Of a stretch of 64,000 nucleotides of DNA, positions 44,787 through 55,278 are shown piece by piece. The number at the start of each line of letters is the position of its first letter. Within the stretch, counting starts at the first letter, position 1. A program made the position numbers and the translations under genes. The notes beneath the pieces are model-generated. The model was not told the origin of the DNA, made no database searches, and worked only from the letters and a program-made list of their open reading frames with translations. This stretch comes from Lichenibacterium dinghuense. GTDB taxonomy: Bacteria; Pseudomonadota; Alphaproteobacteria; Rhizobiales; Beijerinckiaceae. The stretch spans positions 4,723,501-4,787,500 of the forward strand of contig NZ_JAJLMN010000001.1 of the NCBI RefSeq assembly GCF_021730615.1, given 5' to 3'.

Positions 44787-46262
44787 TCACGTCCCGCAGA
44801 ACGTCCGGTATGCGCCCGTGTCGAACGCCGGCGGGTCGGCGTAGGCGGCGTATTCCGGCTGGTCGTCGAACGGGCGCGACAGCACCCTGCCGAGCTGCTC
44901 GAAGGGTCCGTAGTCGCCCTCGGCGACCGCCGCCGCGATGGCCTCCTCGACGCGGTGGTTGCGCGGGATGAAGGCCGGGTTGGCGGCCCGCATCGCCGCG
45001 CGCCGCGCCGCGCCGTCCATGGCCTCGCCGCCCAGCCTGTCGCGCCAGCGGCCGGCCCAGTCGTCGTAGGCCGTGGGATCGATGAAGAGGTCGCGGACCT
45101 CCCGGTCCCGCTCGGGATCGGCGGCGGCGTCGCACAGGCGCCGGAACGTCAGGGTGAAGTCCGCCTTGCCGGCCGCCATCCGGTCGAGCAGATCCCCGAC
45201 GAGCGTCTCGTCGCCCTCCGCCGGCGTCATGAGCCCCAGCTTGCGCCCGAAGCCGTCGCGATGCGCGGCGAGATAAGCGGGGGCGAAGCCCGTGAGGGAC
45301 GCCTCGGCGGCCGCCACCGCCTCCTCGCCCTCGCCGAGCAGCGGCAGCAGGCATTCGGCGAGGCGCGTGAGGTTCCACAGCGCGATGCCGGGCTGGTTGC
45401 CGTAGGCGTAGCGGCCGCCGCGGTCGATGGAGCTGAAGAAGGTCTCGGGCCCGTAGGCGTCCATGAAGGCGCAGGGTCCGTAGTCGATGGTTTCGCCCGA
45501 GATCGACATGTTGTCGGTGTTCATCACGCCGTGGATGAAGCCGACCTCCATCCACCGCGCGACGAGGCGGGCCTGCCGCGCGACAACGCCGTCGAGGAAG
45601 GCGCGGTAGGGCTGCGCGGCCCCGGCCGCGTCGGGGTCGTGGCGCGCCATGGCGTGGTCGGCGAGCCGCCGCACCGATTCCGTATCGCCGCGGGCCGCGA
45701 AGAACTGGAAGGTGCCGATGCGGATGTGGCTCGCCGCCACCCGGACCAGGACGGCGCCGGGCAGCTCCGTCTCGCGCAGCACGGTCTCGCCCGTCCGCAG
45801 CGCCGCGAGGGCTCGCGTGGTCGGGATGCCGAGCGCCGCCATGGCTTCGCTGACGAGGTATTCGCGGAGCACGGGCCCGAGCGCCGCCCGGCCGTCCCCG
45901 CCGCGGGAGAAGGGTGTCGTGCCCGAGCCCTTGAGCTGGATGTCGTGCCGGCGGCCGTCCGGGCCGATCACCTCGCCGAGCAGCACCGCCCGCCCGTCGC
46001 CGAGCCGGGGCGTGAAGCCGCCGAACTGGTGGCCCGCGTAGGCGGTGGCGATGGGCTCCGAGCCGGGGGCGAGCCGCTTGCCCGCGAGGATCTCGACGCC
46101 CTCGGGCATTTCGAGCTCGCCGGCGTCGAGCCCGAGCTCCCCGGCGAGCGGCCGGTTCAGCGCGATCAGCCGCGGGTCACGCGCGCTCGACGGCAGCACG
46201 CGGGCGTGGAAGGCGTCGGGCAGCCGGGCGTAGGAATTGTCGAAGTTGAAATGCGCCGTCAT
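44787..46262 (-). CDS. selO: SelO/YdiU family protein AMPylase
   Basis: A 491-aa pseudokinase-fold protein that, in studied members, transfers AMP to Ser/Thr/Tyr of target proteins under redox control. Signatures: YAGHQFGGFTPRLGDGRA (nucleotide-binding), DIQLKGSGTTPFSRGGDGRA, NTDNMSISGETIDYGPCAFMDAY (metal-binding NTDN and DYG). The C-terminus ends TFCGT, placing a Cys where eukaryotic SelO has its Cys/Sec region. ATG 46262 (MTAHFNFDNSYARLP) is the family start. Confidence 0.93.
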   Translation of the reverse strand: MTAHFNFDNSYARLPDAFHARVLPSSARDPRLIALNRPLAGELGLDAGELEMPEGVEILAGKRLAPGSEPIATAYAGHQFGGFTPRLGDGRAVLLGEVIGPDGRRHDIQLKGSGTTPFSRGGDGRAALGPVLREYLVSEAMAALGIPTTRALAALRTGETVLRETELPGAVLVRVAASHIRIGTFQFFAARGDTESVRRLADHAMARHDPDAAGAAQPYRAFLDGVVARQARLVARWMEVGFIHGVMNTDNMSISGETIDYGPCAFMDAYGPETFFSSIDRGGRYAYGNQPGIALWNLTRLAECLLPLLGEGEEAVAAAEASLTGFAPAYLAAHRDGFGRKLGLMTPAEGDETLVGDLLDRMAAGKADFTLTFRRLCDAAADPERDREVRDLFIDPTAYDDWAGRWRDRLGGEAMDGAARRAAMRAANPAFIPRNHRVEEAIAAAVAEGDYGPFEQLGRVLSRPFDDQPEYAAYADPPAFDTGAYRTFCGT

Positions 46263-46477
46263 GGACGGTCTCGCTCCATCGGCCGGCCCGCCCCGGCGAA
46301 GCGGCGATGCGGCTCGCCCCGGCCGGACCGCGGGCGGCCCCATCGGGGGTGCAACGGCTCCCGCCCGCCGGAGGTTGCCCATGAGGGCAGGGGCGATCTC
46401 GCGGCGTCCCGCGCCGCATCGCCTTGTCGCGGCCGTGCCCCTTCCGCTACGGTCATGCCGCACCGCGAAGGGGACCC

Positions 46478-47536
46478 ATGCGCGTTCTGGGCATAGAGAC
46501 GACCTGTGACGAATCCGCCGCCAGCGTGGTCGCCACGCGCGACGAGGGCGGCGGCGACATCCTGTCGAACGAGGTCATGAGCCAGATCGCCGACCACGCG
46601 GCCTTCGGCGGGGTCGTGCCCGAGATCGCGGCCCGCGCCCACGTCGAGGTGATCGACCGCCTCGTCGAGCGCGCGCTCAGTCGCGCCAAGCTGCGGCTCG
46701 ACCAGCTCGACGGCATCGCGGCCGCGGCCGGCCCGGGCCTCGTCGGCGGCGTCATGGTGGGGCTCACCACCGGCAAGGCGCTGGCCCTGGCCCTGCGCAA
46801 GCCGCTCGTCGCCGTGAACCACCTCGAAGGCCACGCCCTCACGGCGCGCCTGACCGACGGCGTGCCCTTCCCCTACCTGCTGCTGCTCGTGTCGGGCGGC
46901 CACACGCAGCTCATCGCGGTGCGCGGCATCGGCGACTACAAGCGCCTCGGCACCACGGTCGACGACGCGGTGGGCGAGGCCTTCGACAAGACCGCCAAGC
47001 TGCTCGGCCTGCCCTATCCCGGCGGCCCCTCGGTCGAGCGCGCCGCGGCGGGGGGCGACCCCGCGCGGTTCAGGCTGCCCCGCCCCATGCTGGGGCGCAC
47101 GAAGCCCGACTTCTCGTTGTCCGGCCTCAAGACCGCCGTGCGGCTCGAAGCCGAGCGCGCCGCGCCGCTCACCGCCAAGGACGTGTCGGACCTCTGCGCC
47201 GGGTTCCAGGCCGCGGCCGTCGACGTTCTGATCGACCGCACCCGCGCGGCGCTGCGCCAGTTCCGCGACGCGGCGGGCCGGCCGAGCGCCATCGTGGTGG
47301 CGGGCGGCGTGGCGTCGAACCTGTCGGTGCGCAGCGCCTTCGTGCGCTTCGCGGGCGAGAGCGGCATCCGCCTCGTGCTGCCGCCGCCGATCCTGTGCAC
47401 CGACAACGGCGCCATGATCGCCTGGGCCGGCATCGAGCGGCTGCAGCTCGGCCTCGTGGACGACCTCACCTCGCCGCCGCGCCCGCGCTGGCCGCTCGAC
47501 CCCGACGCGGAGCGGGCTCCCGGCGGGCGCGCCTGA
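46478..47536 (+). CDS. tsaD: tRNA N6-adenosine threonylcarbamoyltransferase
   Basis: A 352-aa Kae1/TsaD enzyme that transfers threonylcarbamoyl to A37 of ANN-decoding tRNAs. Signatures: [27 protein letters not shown] (metal HxxxH), [34 protein letters not shown] and [12 protein letters not shown] 46478 follows AAGGGG. Its TGA overlaps the gpsA ATG by one base. Confidence 0.96.
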   Translation: MRVLGIETTCDESAASVVATRDEGGGDILSNEVMSQIADHAAFGGVVPEIAARAHVEVIDRLVERALSRAKLRLDQLDGIAAAAGPGLVGGVMVGLTTGKALALALRKPLVAVNHLEGHALTARLTDGVPFPYLLLLVSGGHTQLIAVRGIGDYKRLGTTVDDAVGEAFDKTAKLLGLPYPGGPSVERAAAGGDPARFRLPRPMLGRTKPDFSLSGLKTAVRLEAERAAPLTAKDVSDLCAGFQAAAVDVLIDRTRAALRQFRDAAGRPSAIVVAGGVASNLSVRSAFVRFAGESGIRLVLPPPILCTDNGAMIAWAGIERLQLGLVDDLTSPPRPRWPLDPDAERAPGGRA

Positions 47537-48528
47537 TGGCCTTCGACCGCATCGCCGTGCTGGGCGCGGGCGCCTGGGGCACGGCGCTCGCCACGGTGGC
47601 GGCGCGGCCCGGCCGCCGCGTGACGCTGTGGAGCCGCGACCCCGCCGAGGCCGCCGCGATGGCGGACGCCCGCGAGAACAGCCGCTCGCTGCCGGGCGTG
47701 CGCCTCGACGACGCGATCGTTCCCACCGCGTCTCACGACGACCTCGCCGCGGCGGACCTCGTGCTGCTCGTCGTGCCGGCGCAGCACCTGCGCGCGACCC
47801 TCGACGCCCTGCCTCCCTTCGGGCCCGGCGTGCCGGTGGTGCTCTGTGCCAAGGGCATCGAAGCCGGCACGGGCCTCCTGATGAGCGAGGTGCTCGCGGC
47901 CCGCCGCCCCGGCCACCCCGCCGCGGCGCTGTCCGGCCCGAGCTTCGCCGCCGACGTCGGGCGCGGGCGGCCCACCGCCGTCACGGTGGCGGCCGAGGAC
48001 GGCGGCCTCGCCCGCCGGGTCGCGGAAGCGCTGGCGAAGCCTGCCTTCCGCCCCTACCACGCGGACGACCTGCGCGGCGTCGAGATCGGCGGCGCCGCCA
48101 AGAACGTGCTCGCCATCGCCTGCGGGGTCGCGGCCGGCATGGACCTCGGCGCCAGCGCCTCTGCGGCGCTGATCGCGCGCGGCTTCGCCGAACTCGGCCG
48201 CTTCGGCCGCGCATCCGGCGCGCGGGCGGAGACGCTGATGGGCCTGTCGGGTCTCGGCGACCTCGTGCTCACCTGCGCCTCGGTCCAGTCGCGCAACTTC
48301 GCCTTCGGGCGCGCGCTCGGCCTCGGCGAAGCGCTGGAGGCGGCCGGGGCCGGCCGCCTCGCCGAAGGCGTCGCCACCGCGCCGGTGCTGGTGCGGCTCG
48401 CGCGCGAGCGCGGGGTCGACATGCCGGTGGCCGAGGCCGTGGCGGCGCTGGTCGCCGGGCGGACCACCCCCGCGGCGGCGCTCGACGCGCTCTTGTCGCG
48501 CCCGTCGCGCGCCGAAGCCGGCGACTGA
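47536..48528 (+). CDS. gpsA: NAD(P)-dependent glycerol-3-phosphate dehydrogenase
   Basis: A 330-aa enzyme making sn-glycerol 3-phosphate for phospholipids. NAD motif [10 protein letters not shown] (residues 9-18), then [33 protein letters not shown] (catalytic Lys), [16 protein letters not shown] and a C-terminal all-alpha domain. It is coupled to tsaD (TGATG), an arrangement common in alphaproteobacteria. Confidence 0.96.
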   Translation: MAFDRIAVLGAGAWGTALATVAARPGRRVTLWSRDPAEAAAMADARENSRSLPGVRLDDAIVPTASHDDLAAADLVLLVVPAQHLRATLDALPPFGPGVPVVLCAKGIEAGTGLLMSEVLAARRPGHPAAALSGPSFAADVGRGRPTAVTVAAEDGGLARRVAEALAKPAFRPYHADDLRGVEIGGAAKNVLAIACGVAAGMDLGASASAALIARGFAELGRFGRASGARAETLMGLSGLGDLVLTCASVQSRNFAFGRALGLGEALEAAGAGRLAEGVATAPVLVRLARERGVDMPVAEAVAALVAGRTTPAAALDALLSRPSRAEAGD

Positions 48529-48571
48529 GCCGGCCTTCCCTTCCCTGCGAACCGATCGGAGTTGAGACGCC

Positions 48572-48982
48572 ATGGCCCGTTGGCTGGTGAAGAGCGAACC
48601 CGCGAAATGGTCCTTCGCCCAGCAGGTCGAGGCCGGCGAGGCGGGCACGTTCTGGAACGGCGTGCGCAACCACGTCGCCAAGCAGCACCTCATGGCCATG
48701 CGGGTGGGCGACCAGTGCTTCTTCTACCACTCCAACGAGGGCAAGGCGGTGGTCGGCATCGTCGAGGTCATCAAGCCCTACTACCCCGACCACACGGACG
48801 AGACCGGCAAGTTCGGCATGGTGGACGTGAAGGCCGTGCGCGACCTCCCGCCCGTGACGCTGGAGCGCATCAAGCGCGACCCGCGCCTTGCCGAGATGGT
48901 GCTGGTCAAGAACTCGCGCATGTCGGTGCAGCCCGTCACCGAGGCGGAGTGGGACGTCGTGCTGGAACTGGCGGAGGCCTGA
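48572..48982 (+). CDS. EVE domain protein
   Basis: A 136-aa single-domain protein: RWLVKSEPAKWSF, TFWNGVRNHVAKQHLMAMRVGDQCFFYHSN, and RLAEMVLVKNSRMSVQPV. EVE domains are PUA-like and bind modified bases (e.g. N6-methyladenine or modified cytosines) in DNA or RNA. The stand-alone form may act in RNA modification or genome defence. It follows gpsA by 43 bp on the same strand and precedes two tiny membrane proteins. Confidence 0.92.
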   Translation: MARWLVKSEPAKWSFAQQVEAGEAGTFWNGVRNHVAKQHLMAMRVGDQCFFYHSNEGKAVVGIVEVIKPYYPDHTDETGKFGMVDVKAVRDLPPVTLERIKRDPRLAEMVLVKNSRMSVQPVTEAEWDVVLELAEA

Positions 48983-49044
48983 CGCGCGTTGCGCCGCCCC
49001 GGAGGCTGCCGCACACTGTCCGCTCGATCGTTGGTCGGATCTGC

Positions 49045-49290
49045 ATGAGCCTCACGCCGCAGGACATCGCGCGTCGCCGACGCGCGAAGCGCTCGAACGA
49101 GCAGGTCAAACTGCTCGCGACATTTTTGAACAACTTGGCCGTTGGCACGTCGGTCGGCGCGATCCTCGTGCCGCTGGCCAGCGAACGACCGGTTTCGCCC
49201 CACATCTTCGCAATTTGGATTCCGGTCGCACTCCTCCTACATGTCGCGGCACAAGTCGCATGCGCTTTCCTGCTTCGATCCGAGGATTGA
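49045..49290 (+). CDS. Small two-helix membrane protein (81 aa), function unknown
   Basis: An 81-aa protein. The basic N-terminus (DIARRRRAKRSNEQVKLLATF) leads to two membrane segments (LNNLAVGTSVGAILVPLA and FAIWIPVALLLHVAAQVACAFLL) and a short acidic end (RSED). The base composition is visibly less GC-rich than the neighbours. It stops 3 bp before the next small gene, so the two are probably cotranslated. The layout resembles holin-like or small antiporter-like proteins, but no family is recognised. Confidence 0.65.
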   Translation: MSLTPQDIARRRRAKRSNEQVKLLATFLNNLAVGTSVGAILVPLASERPVSPHIFAIWIPVALLLHVAAQVACAFLLRSED

Positions 49291-49293
49291 GCG

Positions 49294-49455
49294 ATGTCGG
49301 ATTTCGTCCTGTATGGTTGGCCGGTGTTGGCCCTTACGATCGCAGCTTGCGGCTTGGGTTATTTCTGGTGGCAGTCGCGTCGCCTGGATCGGCTCGACGC
49401 GCGCGAAGCTGCGGAGGCCACTCGCTTGATGGGCAACCCGCCTCATCCACGATGA
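49294..49455 (+). CDS. Tiny single-helix membrane protein (53 aa), function unknown
   Basis: A 53-aa protein starting MSDFVLYGWPVLALTIAACG with one membrane segment (VLALTIAACGLGYFWW). A basic/amphipathic tail follows (QSRRLDRLDAREAAEATRL), ending in PPHPR. ATG 49294 follows the stop of the 81-aa gene by 3 bp. Short length and lower GC match its partner. No family is recognised. Confidence 0.55.
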   Translation: MSDFVLYGWPVLALTIAACGLGYFWWQSRRLDRLDAREAAEATRLMGNPPHPR

Positions 49456-49943
49456 TGGCTGATGCGGGAGGGTTCAGGCTTGGCCGTAAGCCGGTTCATC
49501 GCGGCTCATGACGGCGCCGTTGGGCTCCGAGACAGATCGAAAGTCATGGCCTTTGTCGCGATCCAGAGCTTGAGGATGTCGAGGACCGTGTTCGGTCGAT
49601 CTGCACTGGGCGTGGCCGCGATGCTGCCCGCGGCGTCGCCCGCCACTGCCACGGCTCGCGAGTGTTCGCCGGCGCGGTGCCTCCTCGTCAATCCGTGACA
49701 CCTCCGCCTGGCCACAGCGACGCTCGCCGTCGCCGTCGCGCCCGGCCTGACCTTCGCGACACCCTTCACGGTCGTGGCCGAAGACACCGCCCCCATGGTC
49801 CGCGTGCCGCACGATATCGCGCAGGCGGCGCCTGCGACGAACGTGCCGACGTCGTCCGATCCACCGACAGTACGCCGTGCGGGCAGGCCTGCACGCGTAG
49901 CTCGGTCCTGCGCGGGGGGTGCGCGCCCGTCGATTGTTCCGGC
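49456..49943. other. 488-bp gap without a convincing gene
   Basis: Short frames exist, including one that reads like the start of an exported protein (ATLAVAVAPGLTFA near 49720), but none has a good start, length and composition together. It may be a decayed gene between the small membrane pair and radC. Confidence 0.4.
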
Positions 49944-50675
49944 TCAGATGAACTTCAGCGCCTTCAGGCTGCTGTGCCCGTGCTTGCCGACGATCAGGTG
50001 GTCGTGCACCGCGATGCCCATCGGCTTGGCGATGGCGATGATCTCGTGCGTCATGCGGATGTCGGCGGTCGAGGGCGTCGGGTCGCCGGACGGGTGGTTG
50101 TGGACCAGCACCAGCGCGGTCGAGCCGAGCTCCAGCGCGCGGCGCACCACCTCGCGCGGGTAGACCGGCGTGTGGTCCACCGTGCCGCGCCCCTGCACCT
50201 CGTCGCCGATCAGCATGTTGCGCTTGTCGAGGAACAGGATGCGGAACTCCTCGCGGTCGCTGAACGCCATGGCGGTGCGGCAATAGTCCAGCACCTCGGT
50301 CCAGGAGCCCAGCGTCCTGCGGGCCTTCACGGCCCCCTTGGTCAGGCGGCGCGCCGCGGCTTCCACGATCTTGAGGTCGGTGATGGCGGATTCGCCGAGG
50401 CCCGCGATCTCGCGCAGGCGCTCGGGCCGAGCCGCGATCGTCTCGGCGAAGGAGCCGAAGCGGGCGATCATGGCCTTGGCGAGGGGTTTGACGTCGCGCC
50501 GCGGGATGGCGCGGAACAGGATCAGCTCGAGCAGCTCGTAGTCCGCCACGGCGGCGTCGCCCGCGGCGTTGAAGCGCTCGCGCAGGCGGTCGCGGTGGCC
50601 GGCGTGGGACGGCTCGGCGGGCTTCGCACCGCCGGCCTTGGCCTCGCCGAAGCCGCCCTCGCCGTCCGGACTCAC
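49944..50675 (-). CDS. radC: RadC/JAB-domain protein
   Basis: A 243-aa protein. The N-terminal helix-hairpin-helix-like region ([43 protein letters not shown]) precedes a JAMM metal-binding domain ([21 protein letters not shown]: HxHx(n)D). The old name implies DNA repair, but the family's true function is unsettled and many copies ride on mobile DNA. The GTG start at 50675 overlaps the map stop (GTGA). Confidence 0.92.
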   Translation of the reverse strand: MSPDGEGGFGEAKAGGAKPAEPSHAGHRDRLRERFNAAGDAAVADYELLELILFRAIPRRDVKPLAKAMIARFGSFAETIAARPERLREIAGLGESAITDLKIVEAAARRLTKGAVKARRTLGSWTEVLDYCRTAMAFSDREEFRILFLDKRNMLIGDEVQGRGTVDHTPVYPREVVRRALELGSTALVLVHNHPSGDPTPSTADIRMTHEIIAIAKPMGIAVHDHLIVGKHGHSSLKALKFI

Positions 50676-51499
50676 GGCTTGGCGAAGGGCGGGTGGTGGA
50701 GGCCCGCCGGCGACAGCGTGAAGATCTCGCAGCCCGCCTCGGTGACCCCCACCGTGTGCTCGAACTGGGCCGACAGCGAACGGTCGCGCGTCACCGCCGT
50801 CCAGCCGTCGCCGAGCACCTTCACGTGGGGACGGCCGAGGTTCACCATGGGCTCCACGGTGAAGAACATGCCGGGCTTCAGCACCACGCCCTCGCCCCGC
50901 CGGCCGTAGTGCAGGATGTTGGGCTCGTCGTGGAACAGCCGCCCGATGCCGTGGCCGCAGAACTCGCGCACGATGGTGCAGCGCTCGCCCTCGGCATAGT
51001 CCTGGATGGCGGCGCCGATGTCGCCCGTGGTGGCGCCGGGCTTCACGGCCGCGACGCCGATCATCAGGGCCTCGTAGGTGACCTCGATCAGCCGCGCGGC
51101 GCGGCGCGGGATCTCGCCCACCGCGTACATGCGCGACGAGTCGCCGTGCCAGCCGTCCACGATCAGCGTCGCGTCGATGTTGACGATGTCGCCCTCGCGC
51201 AGCGGCTTGTCGTCCGGGATGCCGTGGCACACGACGTGGTTGATCGAGGTGCAGATCGACTTGGTGTAGCCGCGGTAGTCGAGCGTGGCCGGGAAGGCGT
51301 CGTTCGCGATAGCGAAGTCGAACAGCAGGCGGTCGAGCGTGTTGGTGGTCACGCCGGGGCGGACGTGCTCGGTCAGCATGTCGAGCGACTCCGCCGCGAG
51401 CCGCCCGGCCCGCCGCATGCCCTCGAAGGCGGCCGCGTCGTGGATCTTGATCTGGCCGTTCTTGCGGCTCGGCGATGTCGATGCTTCGACGAAGGTCAT
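50672..51499 (-). CDS. map: Methionine aminopeptidase type I
   Basis: A 275-aa enzyme removing initiator methionine from nascent proteins. Metal ligands are visible in [20 protein letters not shown] (two Asp), [20 protein letters not shown] (His) and FFTVEPMV / FEHTVGVTE (two Glu). ATG 51499 ([12 protein letters not shown]) gives the family length. Confidence 0.95.
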   Translation of the reverse strand: MTFVEASTSPSRKNGQIKIHDAAAFEGMRRAGRLAAESLDMLTEHVRPGVTTNTLDRLLFDFAIANDAFPATLDYRGYTKSICTSINHVVCHGIPDDKPLREGDIVNIDATLIVDGWHGDSSRMYAVGEIPRRAARLIEVTYEALMIGVAAVKPGATTGDIGAAIQDYAEGERCTIVREFCGHGIGRLFHDEPNILHYGRRGEGVVLKPGMFFTVEPMVNLGRPHVKVLGDGWTAVTRDRSLSAQFEHTVGVTEAGCEIFTLSPAGLHHPPFAKP

Positions 51500-51598
51500 G
51501 GAGGCCCGGCGGCTGAGGGTTGCCCGAAGCCCGTTGGGGCGTGGCACCGAAGATAGGGCATCGGGCTCTCCGGTACAAACGCCGCGAGCGGCCTCGCC

Positions 51599-51632
51599 GC
51601 TTGCCAAGCCCGGCCGCTTGCCAAGCCCGGCC
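51599..51632. repeat. Tandem 17-bp direct repeat (two copies plus partial)
   Basis: GCTTGCCAAGCCCGGCC occurs at 51599-51615 and 51616-51632, then GCTTGC again. It sits just upstream of the Shine-Dalgarno of the FkbM gene; each unit contains GCTTG/CAAGC arms. Confidence 0.85.
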
Positions 51633-51652
51633 GCTTGCGGGAGGAAGGGCCC

Positions 51653-52510
51653 ATGACGGTCCCCGCTACCAACGACCTATCGGCCTACGGCCGCCACGCG
51701 CCGCGCGGCTGGCTCGCCGGGCTGGTGCGAACCGCGCGGCGCTGCGGCACGGACTGGGCCGGCCGCCGCCTCGCCTTCGCGCTCCGGGCGGTCGGCGTGC
51801 GCGCGCTCGGCGACCGGCCGCTCGACGTCGAGTCCTTCGGGCTCCGCCTGCGCCTCTACCCGGGCCACAACGTCGCCGAGAAGAACCTGCTGTTCACCCC
51901 GCAGTACTTCGACCCCGAGGAGCGCCGCTTCCTGGCGGAGCGGCTCGGCGCCGGCTTCACCTTCGTCGACGTCGGCGCCAACGTCGGCGGCTACGCGCTC
52001 TTCGCCGCGACGCTGGGCGGCCCGGCCGCGCGCATCCTCGCCGTGGAGCCCCAGGCCGACATCTTCGAGCGCCTGAGCTTCAACATCCGGCAGAACCACT
52101 TCACCACCGTGAAGGCGCTGGAACTCGCCGTGGCCGACCGCGACGGCGAGATCACGCTCTTCGTCGACGCGAAGAACAAGGGCGAGACCTCCATGCGCCT
52201 CGTCGGCACACACGGGCCGGGCGCCTCGGTCCGGGTGCCGGCCCGGTCGCTGCGCAGCCTGATCGAGGAGGAGGGCTTCGCCCGCCTCGACTGCGTGAAG
52301 CTCGACGTCGAGGGCGCGGAGGACCTGATCCTCGAAGCCTTCTTCCGCGACGCGCCGGCTTCGCTGTGGCCGCGCCTCCTCATCGTCGAGGACGCGCCGG
52401 GCCGCTGGGCCATCGACCTCCCGGCGCTCATCGCCTCGCAGGGCTACAGGGTCGCGCTGAAGACGCGCACCAACATCATCTACGGGCGCGAGCCCGCCCC
52501 CGGAGCCTGA
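51653..52510 (+). CDS. FkbM-family SAM-dependent methyltransferase
   Basis: A 285-aa protein with the SAM-binding block [45 protein letters not shown] and [18 protein letters not shown], which define FkbM-type O-methyltransferases. Such enzymes often modify polysaccharides or glycolipids, but no glycan genes are adjacent. ATG 51653 follows GGAGG by 8 nt. The next gene begins 2 bp after its stop. Confidence 0.88.
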   Translation: MTVPATNDLSAYGRHAPRGWLAGLVRTARRCGTDWAGRRLAFALRAVGVRALGDRPLDVESFGLRLRLYPGHNVAEKNLLFTPQYFDPEERRFLAERLGAGFTFVDVGANVGGYALFAATLGGPAARILAVEPQADIFERLSFNIRQNHFTTVKALELAVADRDGEITLFVDAKNKGETSMRLVGTHGPGASVRVPARSLRSLIEEEGFARLDCVKLDVEGAEDLILEAFFRDAPASLWPRLLIVEDAPGRWAIDLPALIASQGYRVALKTRTNIIYGREPAPGA

Positions 52511-52512
52511 CC

Positions 52513-53259
52513 ATGCCTCGATCCGTCACGGCCGCCGTCCTGGTCATCGGCGACGAGATCCTGTCGGGCCGCACCAAGGACAAGAACATCGGCACGATCG
52601 CCGACCACCTGTCCGCCATGGGCATCGACCTTTCCGAGGTCCGCATCGTGCTGGACGTGGAGGCCGAGATCGTGGCGGCGGTGAACGCGCTCCGGGCGCG
52701 CTACACCTACGTCTTCACCACCGGCGGCATCGGCCCGACCCACGACGACATCACCGCCGACGCCGTGGCGGCCGCCTTCGGGGTCGGCATCGGCGAGCAC
52801 CCGGAGGCGATCCGCATGCTGCTGGAGCGCATCAGGCCGGAGGACCTCAACGAGGCGCGCCGCCGCATGGCGCGCATCCCGGACGGGGCGGAGCTGATCC
52901 GCAACGACGTGTCCAAGGCGCCGGGCTTCCGGATCGGAAACGTGATCGTGATGGCGGGCGTACCGGCCATCATGCGCAACATGCTCGACAACGTGACCCC
53001 CAGCCTCGAAGGCGGCACCCGCATGGTGGCCGAGTCGATCGACGCCGAGGGCCTGCCCGAGGGCGCCTACGCGGCCGGCCTCGGCGCGCTCGCCGAGGCG
53101 CATCCCGGCGTGTCGATCGGCTCCTACCCGTCCTTCTCGCCGGACGGCTTCCGCAATCAGATCGTCGTGCGCGGCAAGGATGCGGCGCTGGTCTCGGCGG
53201 CGCGGGACGCGGTGGTGGCGATGCTGGCCGGGCTCAAGGGCGACGGGGTGCCGGCGTGA
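52513..53259 (+). CDS. CinA-like molybdopterin-binding (MoCF/MoaB fold) protein
   Basis: A 248-aa protein of the competence/damage-inducible protein A family: [52 protein letters not shown] and [16 protein letters not shown]. Related CinA/YfaY proteins hydrolyse pyridine nucleotide or ADP-ribose compounds. The C-terminal amidase domain of full CinA is absent. It lies between the FkbM gene and gpt in an apparent operon. Confidence 0.9.
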   Translation: MPRSVTAAVLVIGDEILSGRTKDKNIGTIADHLSAMGIDLSEVRIVLDVEAEIVAAVNALRARYTYVFTTGGIGPTHDDITADAVAAAFGVGIGEHPEAIRMLLERIRPEDLNEARRRMARIPDGAELIRNDVSKAPGFRIGNVIVMAGVPAIMRNMLDNVTPSLEGGTRMVAESIDAEGLPEGAYAAGLGALAEAHPGVSIGSYPSFSPDGFRNQIVVRGKDAALVSAARDAVVAMLAGLKGDGVPA

Positions 53260-53272
53260 GGAGGATGGAGCG

Positions 53273-53773
53273 ATGAGCGGACCAGGCGACAAGGCCTTCC
53301 CGGTCTCCTGGGACCAGTTCCACCGCGACTGCAGGGCGCTGGCCTGGCGCCTGTCGGCGGCGGGCCCCTTCGACGCCCTCGTGGCGATCACCCGCGGCGG
53401 CCTCGTGCCCGCCGCCATCGTGGCGCGCGAACTCGGCATCCGCACCATCGAGACCGTGTGCATCGCGAGCTACCACGACTACGCCCACCAGGGCGGCCTG
53501 CAGGTGCTGAAGGGCGTCTCCGAGGCGGTGCTGTCGCTCGGCGCCGACGCGAAGGTGCTCGTTATCGACGACCTCGTCGACACCGGCAAGACCGCGCGCG
53601 AGGTGCGCGACATGCTGCCCCGCGCGCATTTCGCGACCATCTACGCCAAGCCGCTCGGCCGCCCCCTGGTCGACACCTTCATCACCGAGGTGAGCCAGGA
53701 CACCTGGATCTACTTCCCCTGGGACATGGGCCTGAGCTTTCAGGAGCCGCTCGCCAAGGGTCAGCGGGGGTAG
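53273..53773 (+). CDS. gpt: Xanthine(-guanine) phosphoribosyltransferase
   Basis: A 166-aa purine salvage enzyme making XMP/GMP from xanthine/guanine and PRPP. The PRPP motif is [18 protein letters not shown], and [19 protein letters not shown] and [13 protein letters not shown] are typical of Gpt. ATG 53273 is preceded by GAGGATGGAG. Last gene of the 51653-53773 unit. Confidence 0.93.
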   Translation: MSGPGDKAFPVSWDQFHRDCRALAWRLSAAGPFDALVAITRGGLVPAAIVARELGIRTIETVCIASYHDYAHQGGLQVLKGVSEAVLSLGADAKVLVIDDLVDTGKTAREVRDMLPRAHFATIYAKPLGRPLVDTFITEVSQDTWIYFPWDMGLSFQEPLAKGQRG

Positions 53774-54522
53774 GCGGAGCCGGCGTAGGGCTTCGGCCGC
53801 TCCACGAGCGCCAGTGGGTGTAGGTAAGCTCGCGTCGCCCGCGACGCCCCTCGCCGATCACCATGGTGGCCCGTCTCGGCTTCCTGCTCCGGCGCATCGC
53901 TGTGGCCCTCAGCGACCCCTCGGCAGCGCCCGAGGACGGATGGATCGGGGCCGGAACGCCAGACCAGACGCGCACCTCCGGGACCCGGTCATGCGCTCGC
54001 AGTCTTCGAGTCGTCGCGCCTCCGCGCGCGCCATCGCTGCCCTCCGCCTCCTCGATCCACCTGCGCGAGGCCTCCCCCGAGTCGCCGATCTCGGACGCGA
54101 TCGACGAGAGGCCGCCTGTCGCAAGCGATGCTCGTCCTGACAATCCGGACCGCGACCTCGCGGACCTCGAAGGGAAACGTCGTGATCGAGCGCGTCGGGG
54201 CCGGCGGTGGCACAGTCTGGAGTGTGCCGCCGCGCTTGAGGTTTCAGGCGTGCGCACGGCTCGTGGAGGTTGACGCGAGGCGGTGCAGGTTGAGTCTGTC
54301 ATCCGACGTCGGGGAAGAATAGCCTGTCCTGCTGCGGCGTATCTGGATGGACGGGAGAACAGCCGCTTCCGAACCTGAACAGGCCAAGCGCAGACGTGGC
54401 CCGGATGGTCATCCGCCTTCGAGCCTGGGTCGCCATCGCAGATGCTGGCCGTGACGGTGCCATGGATCGGCTGCCGCACGATCCTCTCGGCAGAGTCGGC
54501 CCCTCCGGGACACCGTCGCCCG
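53774..54522. other. 749-bp gap without a convincing gene
   Basis: Both strands have only short, arginine/serine-rich frames with no recognisable motif, and GC is a little lower than in flanking genes. It may hold decayed or foreign sequence between gpt and the convergent GntR-type gene. Confidence 0.45.
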
Positions 54523-55251
54523 TCAGTGCTCGAGCCACCGCTCACAGGAGGCCTGGAGGTGCCGCATCATGGCAGCCTGGGCGGCGAGGCTGTCACGCGC
54601 GGCGAGCGATCGAACGACCGTGTCGTGCTCGTCCGCGGCTGCAGCCCAGGAGAGCTGGTTCTCGTAGCGCGAGCTGATCTGAGCCGAGATGCGGCTGAAC
54701 CGCTCGTCGAACAGCGACGAGATCAGCCTCACGAGGACCGAGTTGCCGGTCTGCTCGGCTATCGCGACGTGGAAGGCGCGGTCGTGCGCCAGCGGGTCGA
54801 CTCCGCTCGCGATCGCGTCCCTCATCGCCGAACCGCAGGCCTGCAGGCGCTCGACGAACTCCGGCGTGACGCGCGCGCAGGCGAGCACGACCACCGGTGC
54901 CTCGACGGCGAGGCGGGCCTGCATCAGCTCGGTCGGGCTCTCCCCGAGCGGCCGCGACACGTCTCCGGACGGCGGTCCTTCCAGGACATAGATCCCCGAT
55001 CCCTGGCGCACCTCGACCGTCCCGTCGATCTCCAGCGCGATCAGAGCCTCACGCAGGGACGGGCGCGAGATGCTGAGCTGCTGCGCCAGCTCGCGCTCGG
55101 CTGGTAGACGGGTCGACGGCGGGAACCGGCCCGCGCGGATCAGATCCCGCAGCCGATCGGCCACCTCCTGGTAGAGCCTGCGAGGCTCGCCCCCGATCCT
55201 CCCCCTCGCGAGAACCGTTCCCGAATTTGGCCTTACCAGATCGTCGGTCAA
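54523..55251 (-). CDS. GntR/FadR-family transcriptional regulator
   Basis: A 242-aa regulator. The winged helix-turn-helix (RLYQEVADRLRDLIRAGRFPPSTRLPAERELAQQL, SRPSLREALIALEIDG, VRQGSGIYV) is followed by a helical FCD effector domain (LMQARLAVEAPVVVLACARVT; DPLAHDRAFHVAIAEQTGNSVL; DEHDTVVRSLAARD). TTG 55251 is chosen as start because AGGAGGA lies 7 nt upstream; an ATG at 55278 would lack this. Three operator copies flank its promoter, so it probably represses itself and the divergent sugar operon, with a sugar or sugar acid as inducer. Confidence 0.88.
   Translation of the reverse strand: MTDDLVRPNSGTVLARGRIGGEPRRLYQEVADRLRDLIRAGRFPPSTRLPAERELAQQLSISRPSLREALIALEIDGTVEVRQGSGIYVLEGPPSGDVSRPLGESPTELMQARLAVEAPVVVLACARVTPEFVERLQACGSAMRDAIASGVDPLAHDRAFHVAIAEQTGNSVLVRLISSLFDERFSRISAQISSRYENQLSWAAAADEHDTVVRSLAARDSLAAQAAMMRHLQASCERWLEH
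55226..55239. promoter_or_regulatory. GntR-type operator copy 1
   Basis: TTTGGCCTTACCAG, containing TGG-N5-CCA. It lies in the first codons of the regulator gene, in a position to block its early transcription. Confidence 0.65.
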
Positions 55252-55278
55252 ACGGCATTCCTCCTCGAGCGAGCGCAC

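Noticed and set aside
48600..49040. N-terminal extension of the 81-aa membrane protein in frame across the EVE gene
   Set aside because: That part is the out-of-frame shadow of the EVE gene; the membrane protein begins at ATG 49045.
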